Positions 15,678-25,293 of a DNA stretch of 64,000 bases are shown in pieces. Positions within the stretch are counted from its first letter, which is position 1. Every line of letters begins with the position of its first letter. Both the position numbers and the translations under genes were made by a program. Source of the DNA: UBA8914 sp034002905 (GTDB lineage: Bacteria > Pseudomonadota > Alphaproteobacteria > UBA9219); assembly GCA_034002905.1 (NCBI GenBank), contig JAVEZQ010000009.1, positions 1 through 64,000 on the forward strand, in the 5' to 3' direction. The notes beneath the pieces were generated by a model. The model did not search any database and was not told the DNA's origin. It saw nothing but the letters and a program-made list of their open reading frames with translations.

Positions 15678-16418
15678 ATGCTCCCGCTTCAGGAAAAAGA
15701 GTTTGCTGTTTCTACACCGGATGGCAAGACCATCTATGGAATCCTGACGCAGTCGCCCATTGATACGCGCAAGCTTTTGATCCTGTCTCATGGCCTGACC
15801 GGCTGTATGGACGAGCATATGCATATGGAGGCCAAGCGCTTTTTCTCCAACAACGGCTACGACGTAGTGCGTTTCAATTACTACGGACCGCAAGACGATG
15901 CCCGCAAGATGGAAGAAACGACGCTGGCTCTTCACGCGCAAGACCTGAATCAAATCTGTGATCATTTCCGTCCCAACTATGACAAACTTTTTATCGCCGG
16001 ACATTCCTATGGCGGACTCACTCTTGTTGTCGCTAATCCTCTGGCTACGGCCTTGAGTTTCTGGGACTCCTCTTTCACACCGTTTAAAGGTTTTATGGAA
16101 AAGGAAGCCAAGAAACTGGATGGCACCCCCTTTTATACGATCGGTTGGGGCACTTCCGTCCTGATGGGCGCGGCCATGTATGACGAAGCGCTAGAAATGG
16201 ACAGCAAGGCCGACGCGCTGGCCAAGAAAATTACTACGCCGTCTCAGGTAATATTGGCTGGCGATCAGAGCGAAAACCCCGTCCGCATGGCTTTATATGA
16301 AGCCCTCGCCTGCCCCCGCCAGCTTGAAGAAATCGACCGCGCCGATCATTGCTTTACGCACGGCGATACGCTTTATACGCTGTTTAAACGGACCCTTTCT
16401 TGGTTTGAACAATTCTGA
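15678..16418 (+). CDS. Alpha/beta hydrolase
   Basis: The 246-residue protein has an alpha/beta-hydrolase fold: 'KLLILSHGLTGCMDEHMHM' with the oxyanion-hole HG, the nucleophile elbow GHSYGG (Ser110) and a candidate catalytic His in 'ADHCFTHGDTL' near the end. There is no signal peptide, so it is cytoplasmic. It lies between rfbA and the sugar-phosphate transferase with gaps of four and eight bases, and so belongs to the polysaccharide operon. A carbohydrate- or lipid-ester hydrolase or acyl-transfer role is possible but unproven. Confidence 0.8.
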   Translation: MLPLQEKEFAVSTPDGKTIYGILTQSPIDTRKLLILSHGLTGCMDEHMHMEAKRFFSNNGYDVVRFNYYGPQDDARKMEETTLALHAQDLNQICDHFRPNYDKLFIAGHSYGGLTLVVANPLATALSFWDSSFTPFKGFMEKEAKKLDGTPFYTIGWGTSVLMGAAMYDEALEMDSKADALAKKITTPSQVILAGDQSENPVRMALYEALACPRQLEEIDRADHCFTHGDTLYTLFKRTLSWFEQF

Positions 16419-16426
16419 GCCCCCAC

Positions 16427-17419
16427 ATGTTCGACGCCCTCTTGCTCTTTTTTATCCTGACGTCTATGGCGCTGAGCGCCCTTTTAACGGCTCTGGTTCG
16501 CAAGATCCTGCTCAAACGGCAAATGATGGACATCCCCAACGAACGCAGCATGCACAAAGTGCCTGTCCCCCGTGGCGGCGGTCTTGCTATAGTTGCCGTA
16601 ATCTTGGCCGGACTCCTTTTTGCCTATCCCAACGCATATTTACTCGGTGGAACTTTGCTTCTGGCAACAATCTCGCTCATTGACGACAAAAAGGGGTTGA
16701 AGGCGAGCTTGCGGCTCTTCTTCCATCTCGTTGCCGCCGTGATTGGTTTGTTAGCATTGGGACATAATAATTTGCTTTTCGGCGGCGTCCTTCCCGTATG
16801 GATCGACCATGCCTTGCTTGTCCTCGGGTGGGCGTGGTTTATGAACCTGTACAACTTCATGGATGGTATTGACGGCATTACTGGCACACAGACCATCACC
16901 ACAGCCTCGGCTGTCATGATTGTCATTGCATCGGCTCATTTGGATATTCCTTTTGGTGACTATTTCCTCATAGCCTTTATCATTGGTGCCTGTAGCGGGT
17001 TCCTTTTTTTCAACTGGCCCCCCGCCAAAATCTTTATGGGCGATGTCGGCAGCGTGCCGCTTGGCTTTTTAATGGGATACCTGTTTTTACGTTTAGCCTG
17101 TGACGGGCATCTTCTTTCCGCCCTCCTCATCCCTTTATATTATCTGGCCGATAGCGGGATCACACTGGTCCGCCGCGCCCTACGACGCGAAAAGATATGG
17201 CAAGCCCATCGTCAGCATTTCTATCAACGCGCTACCTTGGGCGAAGGGGGCCCGAAAAAAGTACTGTTTTCAATTCTCCTTGCCAATATCGGACTTGTTT
17301 TCGCCAGCGAAACGGCGTTGTCTCGCCCTTGGCTTGGCTCTTTAGTTGGTGTAGGTATCGTACTCGCGCTTCTGGCCCGACTCAGCTTGAGTGCAAGAAA
17401 AAACCAAACAAACAGATAG
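16427..17419 (+). CDS. Polyprenyl-phosphate sugar-1-phosphate transferase (WecA/MraY family)
   Basis: The 330-residue protein is almost entirely membrane helices and has the family motifs: 'DIPNERSMHKVPVPRGGGLA' near residue 37, the catalytic Asp pair in 'LIDDKKG', 'NLYNFMDGIDGI' and 'IFMGDVGSVPLGF'. Such enzymes move GlcNAc-, QuiNAc- or FucNAc-1-phosphate from UDP-sugar to undecaprenyl phosphate and so start O-antigen or capsule chains. The gene next door encodes a membrane UDP-sugar dehydratase, which suggests a 6-deoxy amino sugar as substrate (WbpL/WbcO type). Confidence 0.88.
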   Translation: MFDALLLFFILTSMALSALLTALVRKILLKRQMMDIPNERSMHKVPVPRGGGLAIVAVILAGLLFAYPNAYLLGGTLLLATISLIDDKKGLKASLRLFFHLVAAVIGLLALGHNNLLFGGVLPVWIDHALLVLGWAWFMNLYNFMDGIDGITGTQTITTASAVMIVIASAHLDIPFGDYFLIAFIIGACSGFLFFNWPPAKIFMGDVGSVPLGFLMGYLFLRLACDGHLLSALLIPLYYLADSGITLVRRALRREKIWQAHRQHFYQRATLGEGGPKKVLFSILLANIGLVFASETALSRPWLGSLVGVGIVLALLARLSLSARKNQTNR

Positions 17420-17428
17420 ACCTCTTTC

Positions 17429-19333
17429 ATGTCTTTGCGCCCCCGTCTTCCCCGTTTTAACCGCCATATGCTCGCCTTTGCACACGACACGACCGTTGCC
17501 GCTGCATCTTATATTCTGGCGCTCTACCTACGGCTTGGCGACGATGTCATGCATTTGTCTTTGAGCCAGATTCTTGCCGGTATGTCTGTTTTTACCGTAA
17601 CTTGCGCTGTTGTGTTTTGGTTCAGCAATCTCTATCGCGGCATTTGGGCCTTTTCATCCCTGACGGACCTTAAGCAGATTCTCAAGGCTGTCACCATCGC
17701 CGTGGTGACCTTTACCATGGCGTCCTTTTTCATCATGCGTCTGGATGGCGTTCCTCGCACGCTCCCCTTCATTGTCTGGTTTATCCTGATGGCAGGTATG
17801 GGCGGTGCGCGATTACTCCTGCGTCTTTCACGCGAACGCCGGCTCAATGTTTTGTGGGAACGTTCAGGTGGTGGCCGTGTCAATATTCTCCTCTTTGGCG
17901 CTGGTGATGAAGCTGATCTTTTTATTCGTGCTGTCAGCAGCAACCCCCAAGCTCCCTTTAAAATTGTCGGCATTATCGGCGAAAATGCCAAGCGTGTGGG
18001 CCGTCGCGTTCACGGTATTGAGGTTCTTGGCACCGCGGAGGAGTTATCAGATATCATCGAAAGCCTGCGCGAACATGGGTGTGCTCCCAGCCGCCTTGTC
18101 ATGACACGTTCAGGCGCCCGCATGAATGCCGCCGTGACGACATCCCTGCTCGACAAATGCACGGAGCTGGGCATGACGCTTGCCCGTCTGCCCGCCCTGA
18201 CGGAGCTGCAGGACAATTTACAATCAGGCAACGCCTTTCGCGAACAGCCTCTCGCCCTTGAGGATTTGCTGGGACGGCCGGAAACAAAGCTGAACCGCAC
18301 AGCCATCGACGCGCTGATCAAGGGACAAAAAGTTATTGTCACGGGGTCAGGCGGCTCGATTGGCTCAGAGCTTGTCAGGCAAATCGCAGCCCTTTCTCCG
18401 TCTCTCCTGATTCTGGTCGAGTTTTGCGAATTTAATTTATACAAGATCGAAATGGAGGTACGCGAAACCTTCCCCCTTCTCAACACATGCGCCTATATCG
18501 CCGATGTGAGAGACATGGCCCGCCTGACCCAAATCTTCCGCGATGAAAAGCCCGACCTTGTTTTCCATGCAGCAGCCATCAAGCATGTGCCCTTGTCCGA
18601 ATCCAACGTGCGCGAAGCGATCCTCACCAATGTGATCGGCACGCGCTTTGTTGCCGACTGCGCGGCCAAGGCCAATGTCAAAGCCATGGTGATGATCTCA
18701 ACCGACAAGGCCGTGAATCCGACCAATGTTATGGGGGCTACCAAACGCCTTGCCGAGATGTATATTCAGGCGCTTGACCTGCTGTCGCCCTCTTCACGGT
18801 TTGTGACCGTACGCTTTGGCAATGTGCTAGGCTCCACAGGGTCGGTTGTACCGCGCTTTCAAGACCAAATTGCCAAGGGCGGCCCCATTACCGTCACACA
18901 CCCCGACATCACACGCTATTTCATGACAATCCGTGAAGCGGTCGAGCTTGTGCTTCAGGCTTCAGCTCTCGGCATCGAGCCGGGCGACCAACGCGGCAAA
19001 GTTATGGTTTTGGATATGGGCCATCCGGTCAAAATCGCCGATCTGGCCCGCCAAATGATCCGTCTTGCCGGCTATAAACCCGATGAAGACATCCATATCA
19101 CCTATACCGGCTTGCGTCCCGGAGAGAAAATGTATGAGGAGCTGTTCGATTCACAGGAAGAATTGATCCCTTCGGCAGCAGACGGCGTGCGTTTGGCTAA
19201 AACGCCAACCATCGAGCTGCCACAGCTCCAACAATCGCTCAACAGCTTTGCGACGTTGCTTCAGGCTGGGATGACCGAAGCCGCGGCCACTGCCCGCCTT
19301 GAAGAGCTGGTGCCGACATTCAAGCATAAATAA
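17429..19333 (+). CDS. Membrane-bound nucleotide-sugar dehydratase (CapD/WbpM/PglF type)
   Basis: The 634-residue protein starts with four membrane helices (about residues 10-130), then a CoA-binding-like Rossmann region ('NILLFGAGDEADLFIRAVSS'), then the SDR catalytic domain from about residue 295: 'VTGSGGSIGSELVRQIA', 'FHAAAIKHVPLSESN' and 'ISTDKAVNPTNVMGATKR', with the Met/Lys arrangement of UDP-GlcNAc 4,6-dehydratases rather than Tyr/Lys. It would make UDP-4-keto-6-deoxy-HexNAc, the precursor of QuiNAc or bacillosamine-type sugars. It is the last gene of the rfb operon, nine bases after the transferase. Confidence 0.9.
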   Translation: MSLRPRLPRFNRHMLAFAHDTTVAAASYILALYLRLGDDVMHLSLSQILAGMSVFTVTCAVVFWFSNLYRGIWAFSSLTDLKQILKAVTIAVVTFTMASFFIMRLDGVPRTLPFIVWFILMAGMGGARLLLRLSRERRLNVLWERSGGGRVNILLFGAGDEADLFIRAVSSNPQAPFKIVGIIGENAKRVGRRVHGIEVLGTAEELSDIIESLREHGCAPSRLVMTRSGARMNAAVTTSLLDKCTELGMTLARLPALTELQDNLQSGNAFREQPLALEDLLGRPETKLNRTAIDALIKGQKVIVTGSGGSIGSELVRQIAALSPSLLILVEFCEFNLYKIEMEVRETFPLLNTCAYIADVRDMARLTQIFRDEKPDLVFHAAAIKHVPLSESNVREAILTNVIGTRFVADCAAKANVKAMVMISTDKAVNPTNVMGATKRLAEMYIQALDLLSPSSRFVTVRFGNVLGSTGSVVPRFQDQIAKGGPITVTHPDITRYFMTIREAVELVLQASALGIEPGDQRGKVMVLDMGHPVKIADLARQMIRLAGYKPDEDIHITYTGLRPGEKMYEELFDSQEELIPSAADGVRLAKTPTIELPQLQQSLNSFATLLQAGMTEAAATARLEELVPTFKHK

Positions 19334-19583
19334 ATCAATCAGCCACATCTTCCCCCGATAAACTGTCGCCAAAATCTTACACTGATAGAAATTTTGGATT
19401 TGTCTTTGCCAAAGGAATAAAGCAGGTTGTTTACTTTCATTTAAAAGTGAACGCGTTAACCTTAACCTAGCAAACGAATCAATTTTATATTTTTTTACTT
19501 TCTCTCTTCCCTTTTCGAGTCAAAAGGAATAAATGGATGCGACAAGAGATACCGCATAGAATCATTTTAGTCTAGGGTTGGGC

Positions 19584-20690
19584 ATGCAAAGCACACCGAC
19601 AGAAACTCTTGTTTTTCAGCCTTCTTCTTTCACTCTTCCTGCGCCCGCACCGAGCCTTGCCAATCTTGAAAGGCCAATCCTGCATGTGGGCATTACACTC
19701 GACGCGCTCTTTGATTTCGGCAACGCAAAGCGTGTAAAAAAGGAGCAAGGCGTTGACGCCTACCTTGCTTATATGCGCCAAAAGATCCACGCCCCCCTTG
19801 CCCCCAGACAGGGGCTTTCTTTTATCAAAGATATGCTGAGCTTTAATGCGTCTGGGGAGGTCCCTCTCGTTCAAGTTTCTCTTTTCTCCTATGAAAAAGC
19901 CGCTGTTTACGCCCGAGCTATGCAAAGTCTTTATCATTATGGCGTTCTTGATCGTTCACGCGCTGTTCAGGAGCAGGGTCTTGTCGTCAAAGGCAAAAAA
20001 GATGCCTTTAAGCGCCATGTCCTCAATGGTGGTAAATGCGATCTTTACCTTTCCACAAAGCGGCAAGAAGTCATTTCGCTCCTTGATGCAGGTCTGCCGG
20101 CGGTTCATATTAATCCTAAGACAATTGATGAACAGAGCCTTGCCCCAAAGCAAGAAGTCGTTGCTGCGTTTGATTACGACCGGGTCTTGGGCATTGCCAT
20201 CGCCTTTGACAGTGCAGCAGGAAAACATGTGGAGAATGGCCACTACACACAGGCCAGAGGCGTTATGCCTGCGCGACGTTGGGAACATCGAAATCGGAAC
20301 AAAACGATCGATTCCGGTCCGATTGCCCCCTTTTACGACAAACTCTATATTGTGCGTGCTATTGCTGCCCAGAAGGATACTGTGCCAGATCTTTCACTCG
20401 CTGTTATCACAGCACGCGTTGGGATATCTGCCCACCGTGCAGTGAATACCCTTCAAGCGCAACAAAGAACCCCTAATGTTTTTATAGGTGTGGGCGACGG
20501 AAGCAAAGGACCGCAAGTCAAAAAAGTCGGAGCCAGCCTCTTTATCGACGATGTGCCCAAATATCTGGACCAAGTCCAGAAAAGCAGCCCCGAAACGCTC
20601 GGTGCGCAAGCTCCTTGGCGCGATTCACATCTCTTGCGTCTTCAGGCTACAGGAAAATACCACAATCTTCATACGGCCAAAGTGCTTTAA
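19584..20690 (+). CDS. Cytosolic 5'-nucleotidase (NT5C1-like family)
   Basis: The 368-residue protein resembles the 5'-nucleotidase family best known from animal cytosolic NT5C1, which also has bacterial members. The order of conserved blocks fits: 'HVGITLDALFDF', 'EQGVDAYLAYM..PLAPRQGLSFI', 'VQVSLFSY', 'NGGKCDLYLSTK', the HAD-like 'AAFDYDRVLGI' with paired Asp, 'LAVITAR' and 'GASLFIDDVPKY'. It probably dephosphorylates nucleoside monophosphates in the cytoplasm. ATG 19584 follows AGGG. The gene stands alone between the sugar operon and secA and ends before a hairpin. Confidence 0.7.
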   Translation: MQSTPTETLVFQPSSFTLPAPAPSLANLERPILHVGITLDALFDFGNAKRVKKEQGVDAYLAYMRQKIHAPLAPRQGLSFIKDMLSFNASGEVPLVQVSLFSYEKAAVYARAMQSLYHYGVLDRSRAVQEQGLVVKGKKDAFKRHVLNGGKCDLYLSTKRQEVISLLDAGLPAVHINPKTIDEQSLAPKQEVVAAFDYDRVLGIAIAFDSAAGKHVENGHYTQARGVMPARRWEHRNRNKTIDSGPIAPFYDKLYIVRAIAAQKDTVPDLSLAVITARVGISAHRAVNTLQAQQRTPNVFIGVGDGSKGPQVKKVGASLFIDDVPKYLDQVQKSSPETLGAQAPWRDSHLLRLQATGKYHNLHTAKVL

Positions 20691-20750
20691 CAAAGATTTT
20701 CCTCCAATATCTTGCTTTTCAAGGGCGCAATACCCATGTAAAAGTCTGAT

Positions 20751-20776
20751 GGAGCGCCGCATCGGCGCTCCTTTCA
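20751..20776 (+). terminator. Hairpin after the 5'-nucleotidase gene
   Basis: GGAGCGCCG and CGGCGCTCC form a nine-pair stem with a three-base loop, followed by only a short T-run. It is a plausible terminator or processing site between the nucleotidase and secA, whose ATG follows 44 bases later. Confidence 0.55.
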
Positions 20777-20819
20777 TGATGGATGACCCATTCCATCTTG
20801 TTTTACCGAGGTTTTTTCT

Positions 20820-23570
20820 ATGATCACCAATCTGGCCCGCAAACTCTTTGGCTCCCACAATGACCGAATCCTTAAGTCTCAAGACTCAATCGTCGCGCAG
20901 ATCAATGCGCTGGAGCCTTCTTTTATCGCGTTAAGCGATGACCAGCTGCGAGCTAAGACCGCCGAGTTCAAAGATCGCTTGGGCAAAGGGGAAACGCTCG
21001 ACGATTTGTTACCGGAAGCTTTCGCCACTGTCCGCGAAGCCGCCAAGCGCGTGATGGGCCAGCGCCATTTCGATGTGCAGCTACGTGGCGGCATCGTCCT
21101 TCATACCGGCAAGATTTCTGAAATGAAAACAGGTGAAGGCAAAACCCTTGTGGCCACCCTGCCCGTCTATCTCAACGCCCTGACGGGCAAAGGCGTGCAT
21201 GTCGTCACCGTCAATGATTATCTGGCCAAGCGCGATAGCCGCTGGATGGGGAGAATCTATGGCTTTTTGGGCATGACGGCAGATTGTATTGTGCATGGCC
21301 TGTCCGATGACCAACGCCGCACAGCCTATAATGCCGACATCACCTATGGCACCAATAACGAGTTTGGCTTTGATTATCTACGCGACAATATGAAGTTTGA
21401 AGCTAGCGAGCTGTGCCAGCGCCCCTTCAATTACGCCATCGTGGACGAAGTTGACAGTATCTTGATCGACGAAGCCCGCACGCCGCTCATCATCTCCGGC
21501 CCTGCTGAAGATTCGTCGGATCTATACCTAAAAATTGATGCGCTTATCCCGCTTCTGACCGACAAAGACATCGACAAGGACGAAAAGAATAAAACCTGTA
21601 CTCTCACCGAGGTGGGCAACGAACATATTGAACAACTTTTGGGTGAAGCGGGACTACTTACCCCCGGTGGCGGGCTGTATGATGCGCAAAACATCACTGT
21701 CGTGCATCACGTCAATCAGGCCCTGCGCGCGCACAAGATGTTTCAGCGCGATGTCGACTATATTGTCAAGAGCGACAAGGTCATCATCATTGACGAGTTC
21801 ACGGGCCGCATGATGGATGGCCGCCGTTTCTCGGATGGCTTGCATCAGGCGCTCGAAGCCAAGGAACATGTGACGATCCAGCGCGAGAACCAAACTCTGG
21901 CCTCCATCACCTTCCAGAACTATTTCCGCATGTATCCCAAGCTCGCAGGCATGACGGGCACCGCCATGACAGAAGCGCCGGAGTTTGCCGAGATTTACAA
22001 TCTGGAAACCGTCGAGATCCCCACCAATGTACAGGCCAAACGTCTTGACCTAGAAGACGAGATTTACGGCACGATGGCCGAAAAATATCAAGCCATCGTT
22101 AAAAAGATTCAGGATTGCCAAAAGCGTGGCCAGCCTGTTTTGGTTGGCACGGTCTCGATTGAAAAATCCGAAACTCTGTCCGAACTCTTCAAAAAACACG
22201 GCATCAGGCACAATGTGCTCAACGCCCGCTATCACGAACAAGAAGCCCAGATTATCGCCCAAGCCGGTCGCTCAGGCGCGGTGACCATCGCCACCAACAT
22301 GGCCGGTCGCGGAACCGACATTCAGATGGGTGGCAATTTTGACATGCGCGTGGAACAGGAAACGACCCATATTACGGACGAGCAAGAGCGCCTACGCAAG
22401 ATTGAAGAAATCCGCGCCGATATCGCCGCCGATGCCGTCAAGGCACGGGAAGCCGGTGGCTTGTTTGTCATCGGCACCGAGCGTCATGAATCCCGCCGTA
22501 TCGATAACCAGCTACGCGGCCGTTCGGGACGTCAGGGCGATCCCGGCACCTCGATTTTCTACCTCTCGCTCGAAGATGACTTAATGCGCATCTTTGGTTC
22601 GGAGCGTATGGAAGGCATCCTGACCAAGCTTGGGTTAAAGAATGGCGAGAAAATTGCCCATCCGTGGATCAGCACCGCTTTGGAAAAAGCACAGCAAAAG
22701 GTTGAGTCGCGCAACTTTGACATTCGTAAGAACCTGCTCAAATTCGACAACGTCATGAACAACCAGCGCAAGATTATCTATGATCAACGCAAGGAAATCA
22801 TGGCTGCCGGAGATGTGAGCGAAGATATCCGCGATATGCGCCATAACGTCATCAGCGAAATGGTGCGTCAGGCCATTCCTCCCCATTCCTATGCCGAACA
22901 GTGGGATATCGAAGGGCTGGACACGCGCGTGCGCGAGGTCCTTTCGCTCAATCTGCCCGTTGACCAATGGGCCAAGGAAGAAGGCATCGCCGAGGAAGAA
23001 ATCGAACAACGCCTGATCAAGGCTGCCGACGAAAAGATGGCAGGCAAAGCCGCTTCGATGGGTCTTGATGTCTTGGCGCGGGTTGAAAAAACTGTCCTTC
23101 TCACCATGCTGGATTCAATTTGGAAGGATCACCTTCTCGCTCTTGACCAGTTGAGGCAAGGCATCCATCTGCGCGGCTATGGCCAACGCGACCCGTTCAA
23201 TGAATATAGCCGTGAGGCTTTTGGCCTTTACCAACTCATGCTGCGCGAGATTGCCGAAAACGTCACGAAAAAACTGCTTTCCGATGAAATCCGCCTACCA
23301 ACGCTTGAGGAGTATATTGCGGCCAAGCGCCTGCAAGAGTTTCAAGAGCTCCACGGCTTGTCGCCGGAGGAAATGTCACCCGAACAATTGCTACAAATGC
23401 AACAGGAAGCACAAGAGGCTGGCGTTGTTCGCGCCTTCCCCAGCCAGCGCCCCGTCCATCACCAGTTCAACCCCGCCGATCCCGCGACATGGGTTAATAC
23501 GCCACGCAATGCGCCCTGCCCCTGTGGCTCCGGGAAAAAGTACAAGCATTGTCACGGCGTAGTAGAGTAA
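20820..23570 (+). CDS. secA: Preprotein translocase ATPase SecA
   Basis: The 916-residue protein is a full SecA, the motor that pushes unfolded preproteins through SecYEG. It has Walker A 'KTGEGKT' near residue 103, the DEVDSILIDEARTPLI block, 'FTGRMMDGRRFSDGLHQALE', 'AGMTGTA', 'TNMAGRGTDIQMGGNF' and 'GRSGRQGDPG'. The C-terminus holds the zinc-binding CPCGSGKKYKHCHG, used to contact SecB and lipids. It is preceded by a short leader with the hairpin above; no secM-like arrest peptide was recognised. Its 3' end faces the histidine phosphatase gene nine bases away. Confidence 0.98.
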   Translation: MITNLARKLFGSHNDRILKSQDSIVAQINALEPSFIALSDDQLRAKTAEFKDRLGKGETLDDLLPEAFATVREAAKRVMGQRHFDVQLRGGIVLHTGKISEMKTGEGKTLVATLPVYLNALTGKGVHVVTVNDYLAKRDSRWMGRIYGFLGMTADCIVHGLSDDQRRTAYNADITYGTNNEFGFDYLRDNMKFEASELCQRPFNYAIVDEVDSILIDEARTPLIISGPAEDSSDLYLKIDALIPLLTDKDIDKDEKNKTCTLTEVGNEHIEQLLGEAGLLTPGGGLYDAQNITVVHHVNQALRAHKMFQRDVDYIVKSDKVIIIDEFTGRMMDGRRFSDGLHQALEAKEHVTIQRENQTLASITFQNYFRMYPKLAGMTGTAMTEAPEFAEIYNLETVEIPTNVQAKRLDLEDEIYGTMAEKYQAIVKKIQDCQKRGQPVLVGTVSIEKSETLSELFKKHGIRHNVLNARYHEQEAQIIAQAGRSGAVTIATNMAGRGTDIQMGGNFDMRVEQETTHITDEQERLRKIEEIRADIAADAVKAREAGGLFVIGTERHESRRIDNQLRGRSGRQGDPGTSIFYLSLEDDLMRIFGSERMEGILTKLGLKNGEKIAHPWISTALEKAQQKVESRNFDIRKNLLKFDNVMNNQRKIIYDQRKEIMAAGDVSEDIRDMRHNVISEMVRQAIPPHSYAEQWDIEGLDTRVREVLSLNLPVDQWAKEEGIAEEEIEQRLIKAADEKMAGKAASMGLDVLARVEKTVLLTMLDSIWKDHLLALDQLRQGIHLRGYGQRDPFNEYSREAFGLYQLMLREIAENVTKKLLSDEIRLPTLEEYIAAKRLQEFQELHGLSPEEMSPEQLLQMQQEAQEAGVVRAFPSQRPVHHQFNPADPATWVNTPRNAPCPCGSGKKYKHCHGVVE

Positions 23571-23579
23571 GTCACAGGT

Positions 23580-24101
23580 CTAAAAGGGGTGTTCCACCAC
23601 CTCAGCATTAACGGGAGCGGAGCCTGTGACCGCGTTGATAAAGTAATAATGGCTTACGACCAGCGTCGTATCAACGGCTTCTTCAAAACGCCATTTCTCG
23701 AAAAAGGCGCGGACACGTTGCATTAAATGTGTGTGAGGCTCCGGAAAGGGCAGCCACCATTCGCCATCTGGCACGGGCGAGAAATCCAGATGCGGCCACG
23801 CTTCCCTGAGTACAGAGACAGGCGAGCCAATATCGCAACTATAGGCCTTCATCTCGCTAGCAAGCGGCTCAATCACCGGCGTAAGGCCCAAAACACTCCC
23901 GACAATCTCCGCTGTCTGAATTGCCCGCCGATAGGGGCTGCAACAAAGCTGCGTTATATTTTTGCCCTTCAGCTTCGTGGCCGTTTGCATGGCCTGCCTT
24001 TGCCCCTCGTCCGTCAATATCGCATCGGGGGTATTCGGATCACGGCCTGTTCTGTTGATACCAAGATTAAACTCCGACTGTCCATGACGCATAAAATACA
24101 T
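23580..24101 (-). CDS. Histidine phosphatase family protein (phosphoglycerate-mutase-like)
   Basis: The 173-residue protein begins MYFMRHGQSEFN, the RHG motif with the catalytic His, and has 'CCSPYRRAIQTAEIVGSVLG' and a second His in 'TTLVVSHYYFINAV'. It belongs to the broad acid-phosphatase/mutase branch; the substrate cannot be told (SixA, sugar-phosphate or alpha-ribazole phosphatase types are all possible). The start codon follows directly on the xerD stop codon, so the two are one transcription unit. A second family member starts at 63729. Confidence 0.82.
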   Translation of the reverse strand: MYFMRHGQSEFNLGINRTGRDPNTPDAILTDEGQRQAMQTATKLKGKNITQLCCSPYRRAIQTAEIVGSVLGLTPVIEPLASEMKAYSCDIGSPVSVLREAWPHLDFSPVPDGEWWLPFPEPHTHLMQRVRAFFEKWRFEEAVDTTLVVSHYYFINAVTGSAPVNAEVVEHPF

Positions 24102-25016
24102 TTATCTTTTCCTCTTTTTCTTTATCGCGAGCGGATGATGCTCGCTCACCATTTTAGCAAGGCGCTCCTTGGCCACATGCGTATAGATTTGTGTCGTCGC
24201 TATATCCGCATGCCCCAGCATCGTTTGGACACTGCGCAAATCCGCACCATGCTCGATCAAATGCGTCGCGAAGGCATGCCGCAATACGTGCGGGCTGAGC
24301 CGCTCGGGCGCTAGTCCGGCCTTGATTCCGATTTGCTTGAGCATCTGAAAAAAACGTTGGCGCGTCAAATGCCCCGCCTTGGAAGATGACGAGGGAAAAA
24401 GAAAGCCAACCGGATTTTTCTTTTTCCCTTCAGGATCACGCAGGTTGAGCCAGCTTTGCAAAGCCTGTACTGCCGGATCGCCCAAGGGGACAATACGTTC
24501 TTTGCCTCCTTTACCTTTGACCTGAACCATACCGCGTTCAAAGGATAACGCCGCAATAGGAAGCCCCACGAGCTCACTGACACGCAAACCCGTTGCATAA
24601 AGCAGCTCTAAAAGCGCCCGCAGCCTTGCACCATGTGCGCCTTCCGCTTCCTGCACACAAGCAAGAAGAGCAAGAACATCTTCTTCGCTCAGATATTTTG
24701 GCAAGGACTTGCCCTGTTTTGGTGCATCGATATTGCGCGTCGGATCTTCAACGCGAATCTTCTCTGAACACAAAAATTTGTAGTATTGCCGTAAAGTCGA
24801 AAGCCGCCGCGCCTGTGTCCGTGGTGAGGCGGCGCGAAGCTCATGCAGGATATAGGCGCGTAGATGCTCCTCCCCGGCCTCATCCAGCCCGACATACTTC
24901 TTGGCGAGATAGACCTGCACCGCCGTCAGGTCACGCGCATAGGCCGCACGAGTATTATCCGAGGCGTTCCGCTCCGCCAGCATCATATCAAGAAAGGCAT
25001 CTATGTGGGTCGGCAT
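24102..25016 (-). CDS. xerD: Tyrosine recombinase XerD
   Basis: The 304-residue protein is a chromosomal Xer recombinase: an N-terminal SAM-like domain ('SDNTRAAYARDLTAV') and a catalytic domain with Arg in 'LYATGLRVSELVGLP', Lys in 'VKGKGGKERIVPLG', 'HVLRHAFATHLIEHGAD', 'MLGHADIATTQIYTHV' and the nucleophilic Tyr of the last motif. It resolves chromosome dimers at dif together with XerC at the division septum. Length, core location and good conservation argue for the housekeeping enzyme rather than a phage integrase. XerD is chosen over XerC mainly from gene context (near aroKB). Confidence 0.88.
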   Translation of the reverse strand: MPTHIDAFLDMMLAERNASDNTRAAYARDLTAVQVYLAKKYVGLDEAGEEHLRAYILHELRAASPRTQARRLSTLRQYYKFLCSEKIRVEDPTRNIDAPKQGKSLPKYLSEEDVLALLACVQEAEGAHGARLRALLELLYATGLRVSELVGLPIAALSFERGMVQVKGKGGKERIVPLGDPAVQALQSWLNLRDPEGKKKNPVGFLFPSSSSKAGHLTRQRFFQMLKQIGIKAGLAPERLSPHVLRHAFATHLIEHGADLRSVQTMLGHADIATTQIYTHVAKERLAKMVSEHHPLAIKKKRKR

Positions 25017-25293
25017 GGGGGATAAACCTTACGAGCGGGCACCATCCCCTAATAGAGGGGCCCAACGGTTAATAACATGATTATTAAAGCAATACAATGT
25101 GTTGGATAAGGGGTAACAAGCTTAAACATTCGCCCATACGATTAAAGAACAGCCTCCTGTTAAGCAAAAATAATTCTATTGATTTCTTCGGGAATTAGAA
25201 GAAGAATACTTCAACAATGTTTTCCGCCTTGTACGGAATGAAAGGTGTGCAGAAGGGCAAAGGCCCATTGACAGTCACAACAGAACTTCTCCC

